Shown here piece after piece: positions 10,401-17,810 of a stretch of 64,000 nucleotides of DNA. The first letter of the stretch is position 1. Each line of letters begins with the position of its first letter. Position numbers and translations under genes: made by a program. The notes beneath the pieces are model-generated. The model saw only the letters and a list, made by a program, of their open reading frames with translations. It did no database searches and was not told the DNA's origin. The stretch comes from Lautropia dentalis (lineage in GTDB: Bacteria; Pseudomonadota; Gammaproteobacteria; Burkholderiales; Burkholderiaceae_E). The DNA lies in the NCBI RefSeq assembly GCF_003892345.1, contig NZ_RRUE01000001.1, forward strand, positions 961,008 to 1,025,007, written 5' to 3'.

Positions 10401-10428
10401 TGTCAGAAATAGTATAGGTTTTCTGACA
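10401..10428 (-). promoter_or_regulatory. operator/promoter of the AbiE-type operon
   Basis: TGTCAGAAA (10401-10409) and TTTCTGACA (10420-10428) form a perfect inverted repeat with a 10-nt spacer. Read on the minus strand, the segment contains TTGACT just upstream and TATACT between the arms, so a bound repressor would cover the promoter. The -35/-10 spacing is short (14) unless ACTATT is used as the -10. Autoregulation through inverted repeats is known for AbiEi. Confidence 0.75.
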
Positions 10429-10506
10429 GGAGTCAAGTACAACGCTGGCCGGTCGCGCGCCGTGTTTTCTCGTTCATCGTCCCTGCAAGACGTCGGGTTT
10501 ATTTGC

Positions 10507-10522
10507 TATTGAGAATGCAATA
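10507..10522. promoter_or_regulatory. candidate Zur-like operator before ykgO
   Basis: An AT-rich island in an otherwise GC-rich leader has the dyad TATTG-N6-CAATA about 90 bp before the L36 gene. Non-zinc L36 paralogues are commonly Zur-controlled, which makes this a candidate; the match to any Zur consensus is not checked. Confidence 0.35.
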
Positions 10523-10613
10523 TCATAAACGGCACACAGAACGGCCGGATGGCGCGTCGGGTGGCCAGGGGCTGCCCGTGGCGCTGGCCGTCCCACACAA
10601 CAGGAGTGCTCCC

Positions 10614-10766
10614 ATGCAAGTGCTGTCGTCCCTGAAGGAAGCCAAGAAACGTTCGCGTGACTGCCAGATCGTGCGCCGTCGTGGCCGCATCTATGTCATC
10701 TGCAAGTCCAATCCGCGCTTCAAGGCCCGTCAGGGCGGGGCGAAGAACCGCAACAAGCACGCCTGA
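10614..10766 (+). CDS. ykgO: zinc-independent 50S ribosomal protein L36 (type B)
   Basis: A 50-residue basic protein matching the YkgO/RpmJ2 form of L36 ([34 protein letters not shown]). Zinc-binding L36 uses Cys-Cys-Cys-His; here the first Cys and the His are missing, so it is the C-minus paralogue that replaces the zinc form under zinc limitation. AGGAG lies about 7 nt upstream of the ATG. An open extension reaches 10503 but has no support. It converges on the efflux gene downstream. Zinc-dependent regulation is an inference from the family. Confidence 0.93.
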   Translation: MQVLSSLKEAKKRSRDCQIVRRRGRIYVICKSNPRFKARQGGAKNRNKHA

Positions 10767-10773
10767 CACACGT

Positions 10774-12588
10774 TCACGGTACCGGAGGCCGGGGTGGAGG
10801 AGACACACTGCCCAGCAGCTTCCCGGTCACGAAGGCGCCCAGCGCCAGGAACAGCGCGCTGACGTACATCACCACGGTGTAGCTGCGGTCGAAGGCGACG
10901 TGGGCGGCCTGCACGAGAGCAGTCGCCAGGCTGGTGGCTCCCGCTGCCGGCTGCTGCAGGTCCGTCGGGGTTGTTGTCTGTGATGCAGCCTGGCCGGCCC
11001 GGGCGGCCCATTCCAGCGTGGTGGCGATGTCGGTGCCCGCGGCCGGATCAGTGCCGGGGGGAAGTTCGATGAAGACAACGTAGAGTCCGGACAGCAGGCT
11101 GCCCTGCACGGCGATGGCGAGCAGGGCGCCGAACTCGTACGACACCTCCTCCACCGAAGAGGCCATGCCGGCCCGTTCGGGGGGGGCGCTTTCGACGATG
11201 GTGGTGGAGGCCACCGAAATGGTGGCACCCAGTCCAAAGCCGGCCAGCAGCAGCCCGCCGACCAGCCAGGCCAGGCCGTTCCGGCTGGCGGGATGAATGG
11301 TGTCTGCGGTCACGGAGGCCATGGCGGGTACGGTCTCATGCAGGGAGGCTGCATGCCATGGCAGCGCCTGTGCGGCCACCAGCATGCCCACGGCTGCCAG
11401 TGCCAGGCCGCCGGCAATCAGTGTGCGCAGACCCAGCCGGTGCGTCCACAGACCACCGAGGATGGCGCTGGGCAGGGTGCCGGCGAAGAGCACCGAGGCC
11501 AGCAGGCCGCTTTCCAGCGGGCTGTAGCCGGCCACCCACTGAAAGCGCTGCGAGACGCCCAGCAGCACGCCACCGGTGGTGAAGGTGACCGATATGGCAC
11601 CCAGCACGCCGGCGGCAAAGGCCCGGTTGCGAAACAGCGAAAAATCCAGCAGCGGATGTGTCAGGCGGTGCTGCCGGTGCACGAAGGCGGCCGCTGCCGC
11701 TCCGCCCACGCCCAGTGCTGCAGTCATTACCGGCAGATCCAGTGGTGGATGGGCCAGCGTCTTGATGATCAGCACCAGGGATGACAGGGCGAACAGGGCC
11801 AGTACCGAGGACGGCAGATCCCAGGGGGCGGCGTCGGGGGTGCGGTGTTCGGGGGCCACGAACCAGCTGCCGGCGAAGGTGAGGGCAATCACCGGCACAT
11901 TGATCAGGAAGAGCGATCCCCAGTGGAAGTGGGCCAGCAGCCAGCCGCCCAGCAGCGGGCCCAGGATGGCCCCCACGAGCGACAGGGCGGCCCAGATGGA
12001 AATGGCCAGGGCACGTTCGCGCTCGTCGTCGAAGCCCACACGGATGAGAGCCAGGGTGGCCGGGAGCATGGCCGAGGCGCCCACCGCCTGCAGGATCCGT
12101 GCCGCGACCAGCATACCCACCGAACCGGAAAAGGCGGCCAGCAGGGAGGCCAGTCCGAAGATCAGCAGGCCTGCCAGAAAGGTGCGCCGGTGGCCGATGC
12201 GGTCGCCCAGGGTGCCGGCGCCGAGCAGCAGGCCCGTGGAAAAGAGCGGGTAGGCATTGACGATCCACAGCCCCTCGGTGGTGCTGGCGTGCAGGTCGTG
12301 CGTGAGCACCGGCAGGGCCGTGAGCAGAATGGTGATGTCCACGGTGACCAGCAGCAGGCCCAGACTGACCATGAGCAGCAGCAGCCAGCGCCGGAGGCCG
12401 GACGGGCCGTGGTGCGGGCCTGGTGCGACGGGTGTGGCCGCTGTGGCGCTCGTGCCTGGGGTGACGGTCGTGGTGGTCGTAGCGGGGATGGGCCGGGCCA
12501 TGCCCGGGGCCTCCTGGCTGGCGCGTGCCTCCTGGCTGATGTGAGCCGCCTGGCTGGGTACTCCTTCGCCGGTGCGTGATGAATCCAT
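10774..12588 (-). CDS. DHA2-family MFS efflux transporter (SmvA/QacA-like)
   Basis: A 604-residue inner-membrane protein with about 14 hydrophobic segments, the DHA2 drug:proton antiporter layout. Motif A appears as GDRIGHRRTF between helices 2 and 3, and motif D1 region as LLVTVDITILLTALPVL (helix 1). Similarity is closest to SmvA/QacA-type exporters of quaternary ammonium compounds and biguanides. The N-terminal 80 residues are a hydrophilic Thr/Ala/Pro tail; starts at 12588 or 12501 are possible. It begins 8 nt after the speG stop, so the two are probably co-transcribed, hinting at export of polyamines or other cations. Confidence 0.88.
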   Translation of the reverse strand: MDSSRTGEGVPSQAAHISQEARASQEAPGMARPIPATTTTTVTPGTSATAATPVAPGPHHGPSGLRRWLLLLMVSLGLLLVTVDITILLTALPVLTHDLHASTTEGLWIVNAYPLFSTGLLLGAGTLGDRIGHRRTFLAGLLIFGLASLLAAFSGSVGMLVAARILQAVGASAMLPATLALIRVGFDDERERALAISIWAALSLVGAILGPLLGGWLLAHFHWGSLFLINVPVIALTFAGSWFVAPEHRTPDAAPWDLPSSVLALFALSSLVLIIKTLAHPPLDLPVMTAALGVGGAAAAAFVHRQHRLTHPLLDFSLFRNRAFAAGVLGAISVTFTTGGVLLGVSQRFQWVAGYSPLESGLLASVLFAGTLPSAILGGLWTHRLGLRTLIAGGLALAAVGMLVAAQALPWHAASLHETVPAMASVTADTIHPASRNGLAWLVGGLLLAGFGLGATISVASTTIVESAPPERAGMASSVEEVSYEFGALLAIAVQGSLLSGLYVVFIELPPGTDPAAGTDIATTLEWAARAGQAASQTTTPTDLQQPAAGATSLATALVQAAHVAFDRSYTVVMYVSALFLALGAFVTGKLLGSVSPPPRPPVP

Positions 12589-12595
12589 GACGCGC
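12574..12595. repeat. copy of the dispersed GTCATGGA element
   Basis: On the minus strand the segment reads GCGCGTCATGGATTCATCACGC. It covers the start codon of the efflux gene and the short gap after speG. Confidence 0.6.
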
Positions 12596-12596
12596 G

Positions 12597-13229
12597 CTAC
12601 TGGGCCGTCGGCCTCACCAGGCCGGAGGACGCGCCCGGCCGGTTGGTGGCCAGGAACTCGTGCTGGAACAGGCACATGCGGATCACGTCGCGGTACTGGC
12701 CGTTGATGAAGAACTCGTGCTTCAGTTCGCCTTCCACCTGAAAGCCGAGCTTCTGGTAGATGTGCATGGCCTTGTGGTTGTCGCGGTCGACGATCAGGTA
12801 GATCTTGTAGAGATTCAGCACGCTGAAGCCGTATTCCATGGCCAGCCGGGCGGCCTTCGAGGCAATGCCGCGGCCCTGGTGGTCGGGGGCGATGATGATC
12901 TGGAACTCGGCGCGGCGGTGCACGTGGTCGATTTCCACCAGTTCCACCAGCCCTACGCTCTTGCCATAGGATTCGACCACGAAGCGGCGCTCGCGCTGGT
13001 CGTGGATGTGTTCGTCATACAGGGCGGACAGCTCGGCAAAGGTTTCGAAGGGCTCTTCGAACCAGTAGCGCATCACGTTGGCGTTGTTGTCGAGCTGGTG
13101 CACGAAGGGCAGGTCCTCGCGTTCCAGCGGGCGCAGCCGCAGGCTGTTTTCTGCGGGGGCGGGGCGCAGGGCGGCATCGGGCGTGGCGTGAGGGAACGTG
13201 GTGGCGGGCGAGGATGAATGGCTGGACAT
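12597..13229 (-). CDS. speG: spermidine N1-acetyltransferase
   Basis: GNAT-family enzyme that acetylates spermidine/spermine with acetyl-CoA, detoxifying excess polyamine. The core from residue about 28 on is closely SpeG-like: [43 protein letters not shown], the acetyl-CoA loop HQGRGIA and [17 protein letters not shown]. The first 25 residues and the last 15 are extensions rich in Ser, Pro and Ala. No clear ribosome site precedes 13229, so a shorter start is possible. The gene lies directly upstream of a DHA2 exporter. Confidence 0.93.
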   Translation of the reverse strand: MSSHSSSPATTFPHATPDAALRPAPAENSLRLRPLEREDLPFVHQLDNNANVMRYWFEEPFETFAELSALYDEHIHDQRERRFVVESYGKSVGLVELVEIDHVHRRAEFQIIIAPDHQGRGIASKAARLAMEYGFSVLNLYKIYLIVDRDNHKAMHIYQKLGFQVEGELKHEFFINGQYRDVIRMCLFQHEFLATNRPGASSGLVRPTAQ

Positions 13230-13379
13230 GGAACGGAGGTACGGGTTCTACCGGCCAGGTGCCTGCGGGCGGCCGGACAGCCGGGCAGACCCTTCATGCG
13301 GGGGATGATGAAGATGAGTCAGCATAGCGGGGCCGGTCCGATCGGACAAGTCGGCCAGACCGGTTCGTTCAGCGCCTCT

Positions 13380-15755
13380 TCAGGGCCGGCAGCTGAACTG
13401 CAGCCCGGAGAAGCCGCAGAAGCGCTGGAAGCCGGGCTGGAAGAAGTCGGCGCCGGCCCAGTGCCGGTACAGCTGCGGGTCGATGCCGATGGCACGGCCC
13501 CGCTGCCAGTCCCGGGAATGCTTCGGATCGCCGCCCGGCCTGAGCACGGTCAGGTACGGAAAGCGGTGAATGGGCCGTATCCGGCCGGCGTCGGCATCGG
13601 CCTCGGTGGCGGCGGCATCCAGGGTCTCGGGGGCCTTGCCATCTTCCACCCAGTCCATCAGCGGGGTGGTCACGTCCAGACTGCCCAGCCCCTCGCCGCG
13701 ATCACAGTGGTACATGCCGGGGATCAGGAAGAGGCGTATCAGGTCGTCCAGCCGGGGATCGGTGTTGCTGGGGCCGTCCTGTCCGTCCAGGGGTTCGGGG
13801 TGCAGGGTGTCGCGTACGGCCTGCCAGTAGCCGATGGCATTCATCGGCGTGATGTTCGGGTCGGACAGGCCGTGCCACATCAGCAGCTTGCCGCCGGCCT
13901 TGCGAAAGGCCGACAGGTCGGGGTTGCTGGCATCGAGCAGGGCGTGCATGGGCGCCAGCTTCTGCAGGTTCTCGCGGGTGAAGCGGAAGCTGGCCAGCTT
14001 CCAGTGGGGATCGAAACGGCCCGGATAGGCCAGCGCGGGAATGATGTCGCTGGACGATTTGAGGCTGACGGTGCGGGCCGAGGGCGGCAGCACCACCTGG
14101 TCGATGGCCGTGCCGGCGCTGGCGGCGGCCTCGCCGTCGCTGCCGGGGCTGCGGCCGGCCCCGGCGGCCGGGCTGCGCAGGGGAACCATGGCGTGTGCGG
14201 GGGGCGTGCGGCTCAGGGCCGGGCCTTCCTGCCGGGGATGGCTGGCATCGCGCGGCAGGTCGCGTGCAGGATGCAGCGGTGTCTCGGGGCCGGGGGCCGG
14301 ATGCAGCGGGGTACTGATGTCATCGGCCGAGCGCTGGTGGGTCTGGCGCTGCAGCACGGCGTTGCGGGGCACGATCACGCGCAGCCAGGCCAGTTCCGAG
14401 CCCGGCAGGGCCGAGCCGGGAACCAGCCGGTGTTCGCCGTCGTGGGCACCCCGGTAGATCTCGGCCACGGCGTCGGCGGTGCGGGCCGAAATGCAGTTGC
14501 GCTCGCCCTGCTGGGTGAAGGCGTTGGCATGTCCGCCGGAGGCGGCCGGATTGGCCGGGGTGGTCGGGGTGTTCGGGCTGGTCGGGGCGGCAGGGTTGGT
14601 CGGGGTGTTCGAGCCGGTCACGGCAGTCGGGCCACTCGGGTTCGTCGGGCCGGTCGTGCCGGTGGCGCCCGGTGCCTGGGACGCCCCGGAAGCATGAGCG
14701 GCATCCGGAGGTTCCGGGCAGATCCACTGGTGGGGATCGACCGTGCAGGTGGGATCGCTGATCAGGCCGTCCCGGGTGCCATCGGCGGCATCGCACTGCT
14801 GCACGGCCCGCCGGTGCAGGATGGGCAGATCGTCCTCGGTGATGGTGGGGCGGTCGCTGTCGGGGCGCACGACGCGGGCATTCCAGCCGTGGTACATGCT
14901 GTTCTGCACGGTAAAGATCAGCGAGGGGGCGCCGGCGGCTATGCCATCGAAGTCTTCCGGGTAGCGCTGGGCGGCCATCAGCGCCTCGCGGCCACCATCG
15001 GAGCACCCCGAAAAGTAGGAAAACTTCGGTGCCTGTCCGTAATAGCGCCGGATCAGCTCTTTGGCGATCAGGCTGGTGACGTGCACGGCGCGGTAGCCAA
15101 AGTCCACGCGCAGCTGCATGTCGGCGGCGGCCCAGATGCCGCCCGCGCCACTGACATGGCCCATGTCGGTGGAGGCCATGGCCAGCGAGCCATCCTTTTC
15201 GAACGAACAGTCACGCTGCGGCGAGCCGATGGCCAGCCGTCCGCACAGGCCACCGCAGCCGGTTTGCAGGTAGCGCTGGGTCCAGCCCTGCTGGGGCAGG
15301 CGCACGATGAAGCGGATCTGCGGCGAGATGACACCCGCGATCAGGCACATGGGCTTGCCGCGCACGGTTTCGGTGCTGACGGCCGTGACCTGCGCCGGTG
15401 CCTCGGCCAGCGAGATGTCGCCGAAGCTGTTGAGGCTGCACGGCAGGCGTGGCGCCACGGGGGCCAGTTGCTGTGCCGCCTGGGCAGGTGCCGCAGCCAG
15501 CCCCTGCAGCAGGCCCACCAGCAGCAGGGGCAGCCCGACGTCGTGGATCGTGCGCGGCAGGGCTGCCAGCCAGCACCGCAGCCGCCGGAGGGAGGAGGTG
15601 CGAAGCGGTTCGGGGCGAGGTTGCCGGAGGGAGGGCGCGCGCAGTGGCTCGGGGCGAGGTTGCCGGAGGGAGAGGGCGCGCGGCAGGGCGGGCTGGGGTT
15701 GCCGGACGGGGGATGGGGGATGCGGAGGGGACGGGAAGCGGGCTTGGAATATCAT
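13380..15755 (-). CDS. tannase/feruloyl esterase family protein
   Basis: Secreted serine hydrolase of the tannase family (PF07519), which cleaves esters of gallic, ferulic or related aromatic acids. The family's CS-D-HC arrangement is visible: FSGCSDGGREA (nucleophile Ser near residue 250 with adjacent Cys), WHGLSDPNI (Asp near 631) and IPGMYHCDRG (His near 681 with adjacent Cys); the two Cys form the disulfide that links the catalytic residues. A hydrophobic signal (GLPLLLVGLLQGLAAAPAQA) follows an unusually long basic, Pro/Arg-rich N terminus encoded by 39-bp DNA repeats, so the true start is uncertain (15755 ATG or 15794 GTG). Two low-complexity Thr/Pro/Asn/Gly inserts, about residues 350-410 and 465-530, interrupt the domain. 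Substrate unknown. Confidence 0.87.
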   Translation of the reverse strand: MIFQARFPSPPHPPSPVRQPQPALPRALSLRQPRPEPLRAPSLRQPRPEPLRTSSLRRLRCWLAALPRTIHDVGLPLLLVGLLQGLAAAPAQAAQQLAPVAPRLPCSLNSFGDISLAEAPAQVTAVSTETVRGKPMCLIAGVISPQIRFIVRLPQQGWTQRYLQTGCGGLCGRLAIGSPQRDCSFEKDGSLAMASTDMGHVSGAGGIWAAADMQLRVDFGYRAVHVTSLIAKELIRRYYGQAPKFSYFSGCSDGGREALMAAQRYPEDFDGIAAGAPSLIFTVQNSMYHGWNARVVRPDSDRPTITEDDLPILHRRAVQQCDAADGTRDGLISDPTCTVDPHQWICPEPPDAAHASGASQAPGATGTTGPTNPSGPTAVTGSNTPTNPAAPTSPNTPTTPANPAASGGHANAFTQQGERNCISARTADAVAEIYRGAHDGEHRLVPGSALPGSELAWLRVIVPRNAVLQRQTHQRSADDISTPLHPAPGPETPLHPARDLPRDASHPRQEGPALSRTPPAHAMVPLRSPAAGAGRSPGSDGEAAASAGTAIDQVVLPPSARTVSLKSSSDIIPALAYPGRFDPHWKLASFRFTRENLQKLAPMHALLDASNPDLSAFRKAGGKLLMWHGLSDPNITPMNAIGYWQAVRDTLHPEPLDGQDGPSNTDPRLDDLIRLFLIPGMYHCDRGEGLGSLDVTTPLMDWVEDGKAPETLDAAATEADADAGRIRPIHRFPYLTVLRPGGDPKHSRDWQRGRAIGIDPQLYRHWAGADFFQPGFQRFCGFSGLQFSCRP
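15600..15690. repeat. 39-bp tandem repeat in the tannase N-terminal region
   Basis: CGGGGCGAGGTTGCCGGAGG starts at 15611 and again at 15650, a 39-bp (13-codon) period, with degenerate flanking copies. It encodes the RQPRPEPLR repeats ahead of the signal peptide. Confidence 0.75.
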
Positions 15756-16058
15756 CGGAATCCGGACCCGGCCGGCACAGGGCCCCGGTGGCACGGCCGG
15801 GCCTGCCCGCGCACGGTCCGGCGGCTGGGCAAAGGCGTGAGTTTAGGCGTTTGCACCACAGTTCGCTGGCAAGCCCCGCGCCCATGCGGGGGTGATGTTC
15901 CCATGCCCGGGCGATCCAGTGCGTTGCCATTTGGCGCCAATGATCCTGCCATTGCCGGGACATGGTGCCTTCTGGCTCATCCCGATCCTGGACTCAAGGC
16001 GCTCGCTGATTTTTGCAGCGGGTCCTTTACGGAGATTCCCACGCATGAGGAGCACATC
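15756..16058 (+). other. intergenic region and metY leader
   Basis: No gene is evident. A short hairpin CGCTG/CAGCG sits at 16004-16020. The 18-mer GATTTTTGCAGCGGGTCC (16008-16025) recurs with one change before the next gene (17351-17368). At 16045 a tiny frame (ATG AGG AGC ACA TCA TGA) overlaps the metY ribosome site and start codon. I could not match the leader to a known riboswitch. Confidence 0.5.
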
Positions 16059-17330
16059 ATGAAGTTTTCGACCACGGCCATTCACGCCGGTTATCACAGC
16101 GACCCGACCACACGTGCTGCGGCGGTGCCGGTGTACCAGACCACGTCCTACACCTTCGACGACAGCCAGCACGGGGCCGACCTGTTCAACCTGGCCGTGG
16201 CCGGCAACATCTACACGCGCATGATGAATCCCACCCATGCGGTGCTCGAAGCCCGGGTGGCGGCGCTGGAGGGCGGCGTGGGCGCACTGGCGCTGGCCTC
16301 GGGCATGTCGGCCATTGCCTATGCGCTGCAGGTGCTGTGCTCGCCGGGCAGCAACATCGTCTCGACCAGCCAGCTCTATGGGGGCACCTACAACCTGTTT
16401 GCCCATTCGCTGCCCAACCAGGGGGTGACGTGCCGCTTCGTGGCCCATGATGATCTGGCCGGGCTGGAGGCAGCCATCGACGGGAACACCCGCGCTCTCT
16501 TTTGCGAGTCGATCGGCAATCCGGCCGGCAACGTGGTGGATCTGGCCGCCTGGGCAGCGGTGGCGGAGCGGCATGGCGTGCCGCTGATCGTCGACAACAC
16601 GGTGGCCACGCCGTATCTGTGCCGGCCGTTCGAACACGGTGCGCACATCGTCGTGCATTCGCTGACCAAATATATTGGCGGCCATGGCACCACGCTGGGC
16701 GGTGCCATCGTCGACAGCGGCAGATTCGACTGGAAAAAACATGCCGAACGCTTCCCGCTGTTCAGCAACCCGGACCCGTCCTACCACGGCGTGGTGTATA
16801 CCGAGGCATTCGGCGAGGCGGCCTACATCGCCCGCTGCCGGGTGGTGCCGCTGCGCAATACCGGCGCGGCGCTGTCGCCCTTCAATGCCTTTTTGCTGCT
16901 GCAGGGGCTGGAGACGCTGGCGCTGCGCATGGAGCGGCACTGCAGCAATGCGCTGGCGGTGGCCCGGTGGCTGCAGCAGCATCCGAAGGTGGTGCACGTC
17001 AATTACGCGGGGCTGGCTGACAGCCCCTTCCATGCCGCGGCGCAGCGCATCTGCGGCGGCCGGGCCTCGGGCATCCTGAGCTTCGAGCTGAAGGGCGGCA
17101 TCGGGGCAGGCATGCGTTTCATCGATGCGCTGCAGCTCATCTATCGGCTGGTGAACATTGGCGATGCCAGGACGCTGGCCTGCCATCCGGCATCCACCAC
17201 GCACCGCCAGCTCAACGATGAGGAACTGGCCCGGGCTGGCGTGCCGGCGGGGCTGGTGCGGCTGTCCATCGGCATCGAGGACGTGGATGACATCCTGGCC
17301 GATATCGAGCAGGCGCTGGCGCAGGTGTAA
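16059..17330 (+). CDS. metY: O-acetylhomoserine sulfhydrylase (PLP-dependent)
   Basis: Cys/Met-metabolism PLP enzyme that makes homocysteine from O-acetylhomoserine and sulfide. The 423-residue product has the family length. The PLP lysine lies in HSLTKYIGGHG; the phosphate loop ASGMSAIAYAL and the N-terminal TTAIHAGYHSDPTT with RMMNPTHAVLE are characteristic of MetY and related gamma-synthases. GAGGAG at 16046-16051 precedes the ATG by 7 nt; long upstream extension of the frame is antisense to the tannase gene and is rejected. A small EamA gene follows 54 nt downstream and may be co-transcribed. Confidence 0.93.
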   Translation: MKFSTTAIHAGYHSDPTTRAAAVPVYQTTSYTFDDSQHGADLFNLAVAGNIYTRMMNPTHAVLEARVAALEGGVGALALASGMSAIAYALQVLCSPGSNIVSTSQLYGGTYNLFAHSLPNQGVTCRFVAHDDLAGLEAAIDGNTRALFCESIGNPAGNVVDLAAWAAVAERHGVPLIVDNTVATPYLCRPFEHGAHIVVHSLTKYIGGHGTTLGGAIVDSGRFDWKKHAERFPLFSNPDPSYHGVVYTEAFGEAAYIARCRVVPLRNTGAALSPFNAFLLLQGLETLALRMERHCSNALAVARWLQQHPKVVHVNYAGLADSPFHAAAQRICGGRASGILSFELKGGIGAGMRFIDALQLIYRLVNIGDARTLACHPASTTHRQLNDEELARAGVPAGLVRLSIGIEDVDDILADIEQALAQV

Positions 17331-17384
17331 CGGGTGTTGTGGGGCCGCAGGATTTTTGCAGAGGGTCCCAGGGGGAAGGAAAGG

Positions 17385-17807
17385 ATGGAACGCTGGATTT
17401 TCTACGCCGTACTGTCCATGCTGTTTGCGGGCTTCACCTCGGTGATTGCCAAGATGGGCATGGAAAACGTGTCGGCCGAGCTGGGCCTGAGCGTGCGCAC
17501 GGTCTTCGTCTGCGGCTTCGTGTTCATCTTCGCGCTGATGTTCGTGCAGCCGGCCGAGCTGCAGAAGCTCGATGGCCGGGCCGTGCTGTGGCTGGCCATC
17601 TCGGGGGCCACCACGGCGCTGTCGTGGATCTTCTATTACAAGGCCATCAAGGAAGGGCAGGTGGCCACCGTGGCGCTGATCGACAAGGGCAGCGTGGTGG
17701 TGGCCATGGTGCTGGCGTGGATTCTGCTGCGCGAGGCCATCACGCCGCGCATGGCCGTGGGCGCCAGCCTGATCGTGGCCGGGCTGCTGGTCATTGCGCG
17801 GCGGTAG
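17385..17807 (+). CDS. single-domain EamA (DMT) membrane protein
   Basis: A 140-residue inner-membrane protein with about five hydrophobic helices, equal to one EamA repeat of the drug/metabolite transporter superfamily (MERWIFYAVLSMLFAGFTS at the N terminus; the paired ATTALSWIFYYKAIKEG and LAWILLREAITPRM motifs). Such half-size members work as dimers. A purine-rich GGGGGAAGGAAAGG precedes the ATG. It is the second gene after metY and has a closely similar 18-bp leader element at 17351-17368, so export of a sulfur amino acid or related metabolite is conceivable but unproven. Confidence 0.88.
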   Translation: MERWIFYAVLSMLFAGFTSVIAKMGMENVSAELGLSVRTVFVCGFVFIFALMFVQPAELQKLDGRAVLWLAISGATTALSWIFYYKAIKEGQVATVALIDKGSVVVAMVLAWILLREAITPRMAVGASLIVAGLLVIARR

Positions 17808-17810
17808 ATG

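Noticed and set aside
15830-16058. Possible SAM or SAH riboswitch before metY
   Set aside because: There is a small hairpin and a long leader, but I could not match the conserved cores of the SAM-II or SAH classes by eye. A covariance-model search would decide.
13218-16058. Long N-terminal extension of MetY
   Set aside because: The frame is open but lies antisense to the tannase gene; homology and a good ribosome site place the start at 16059.
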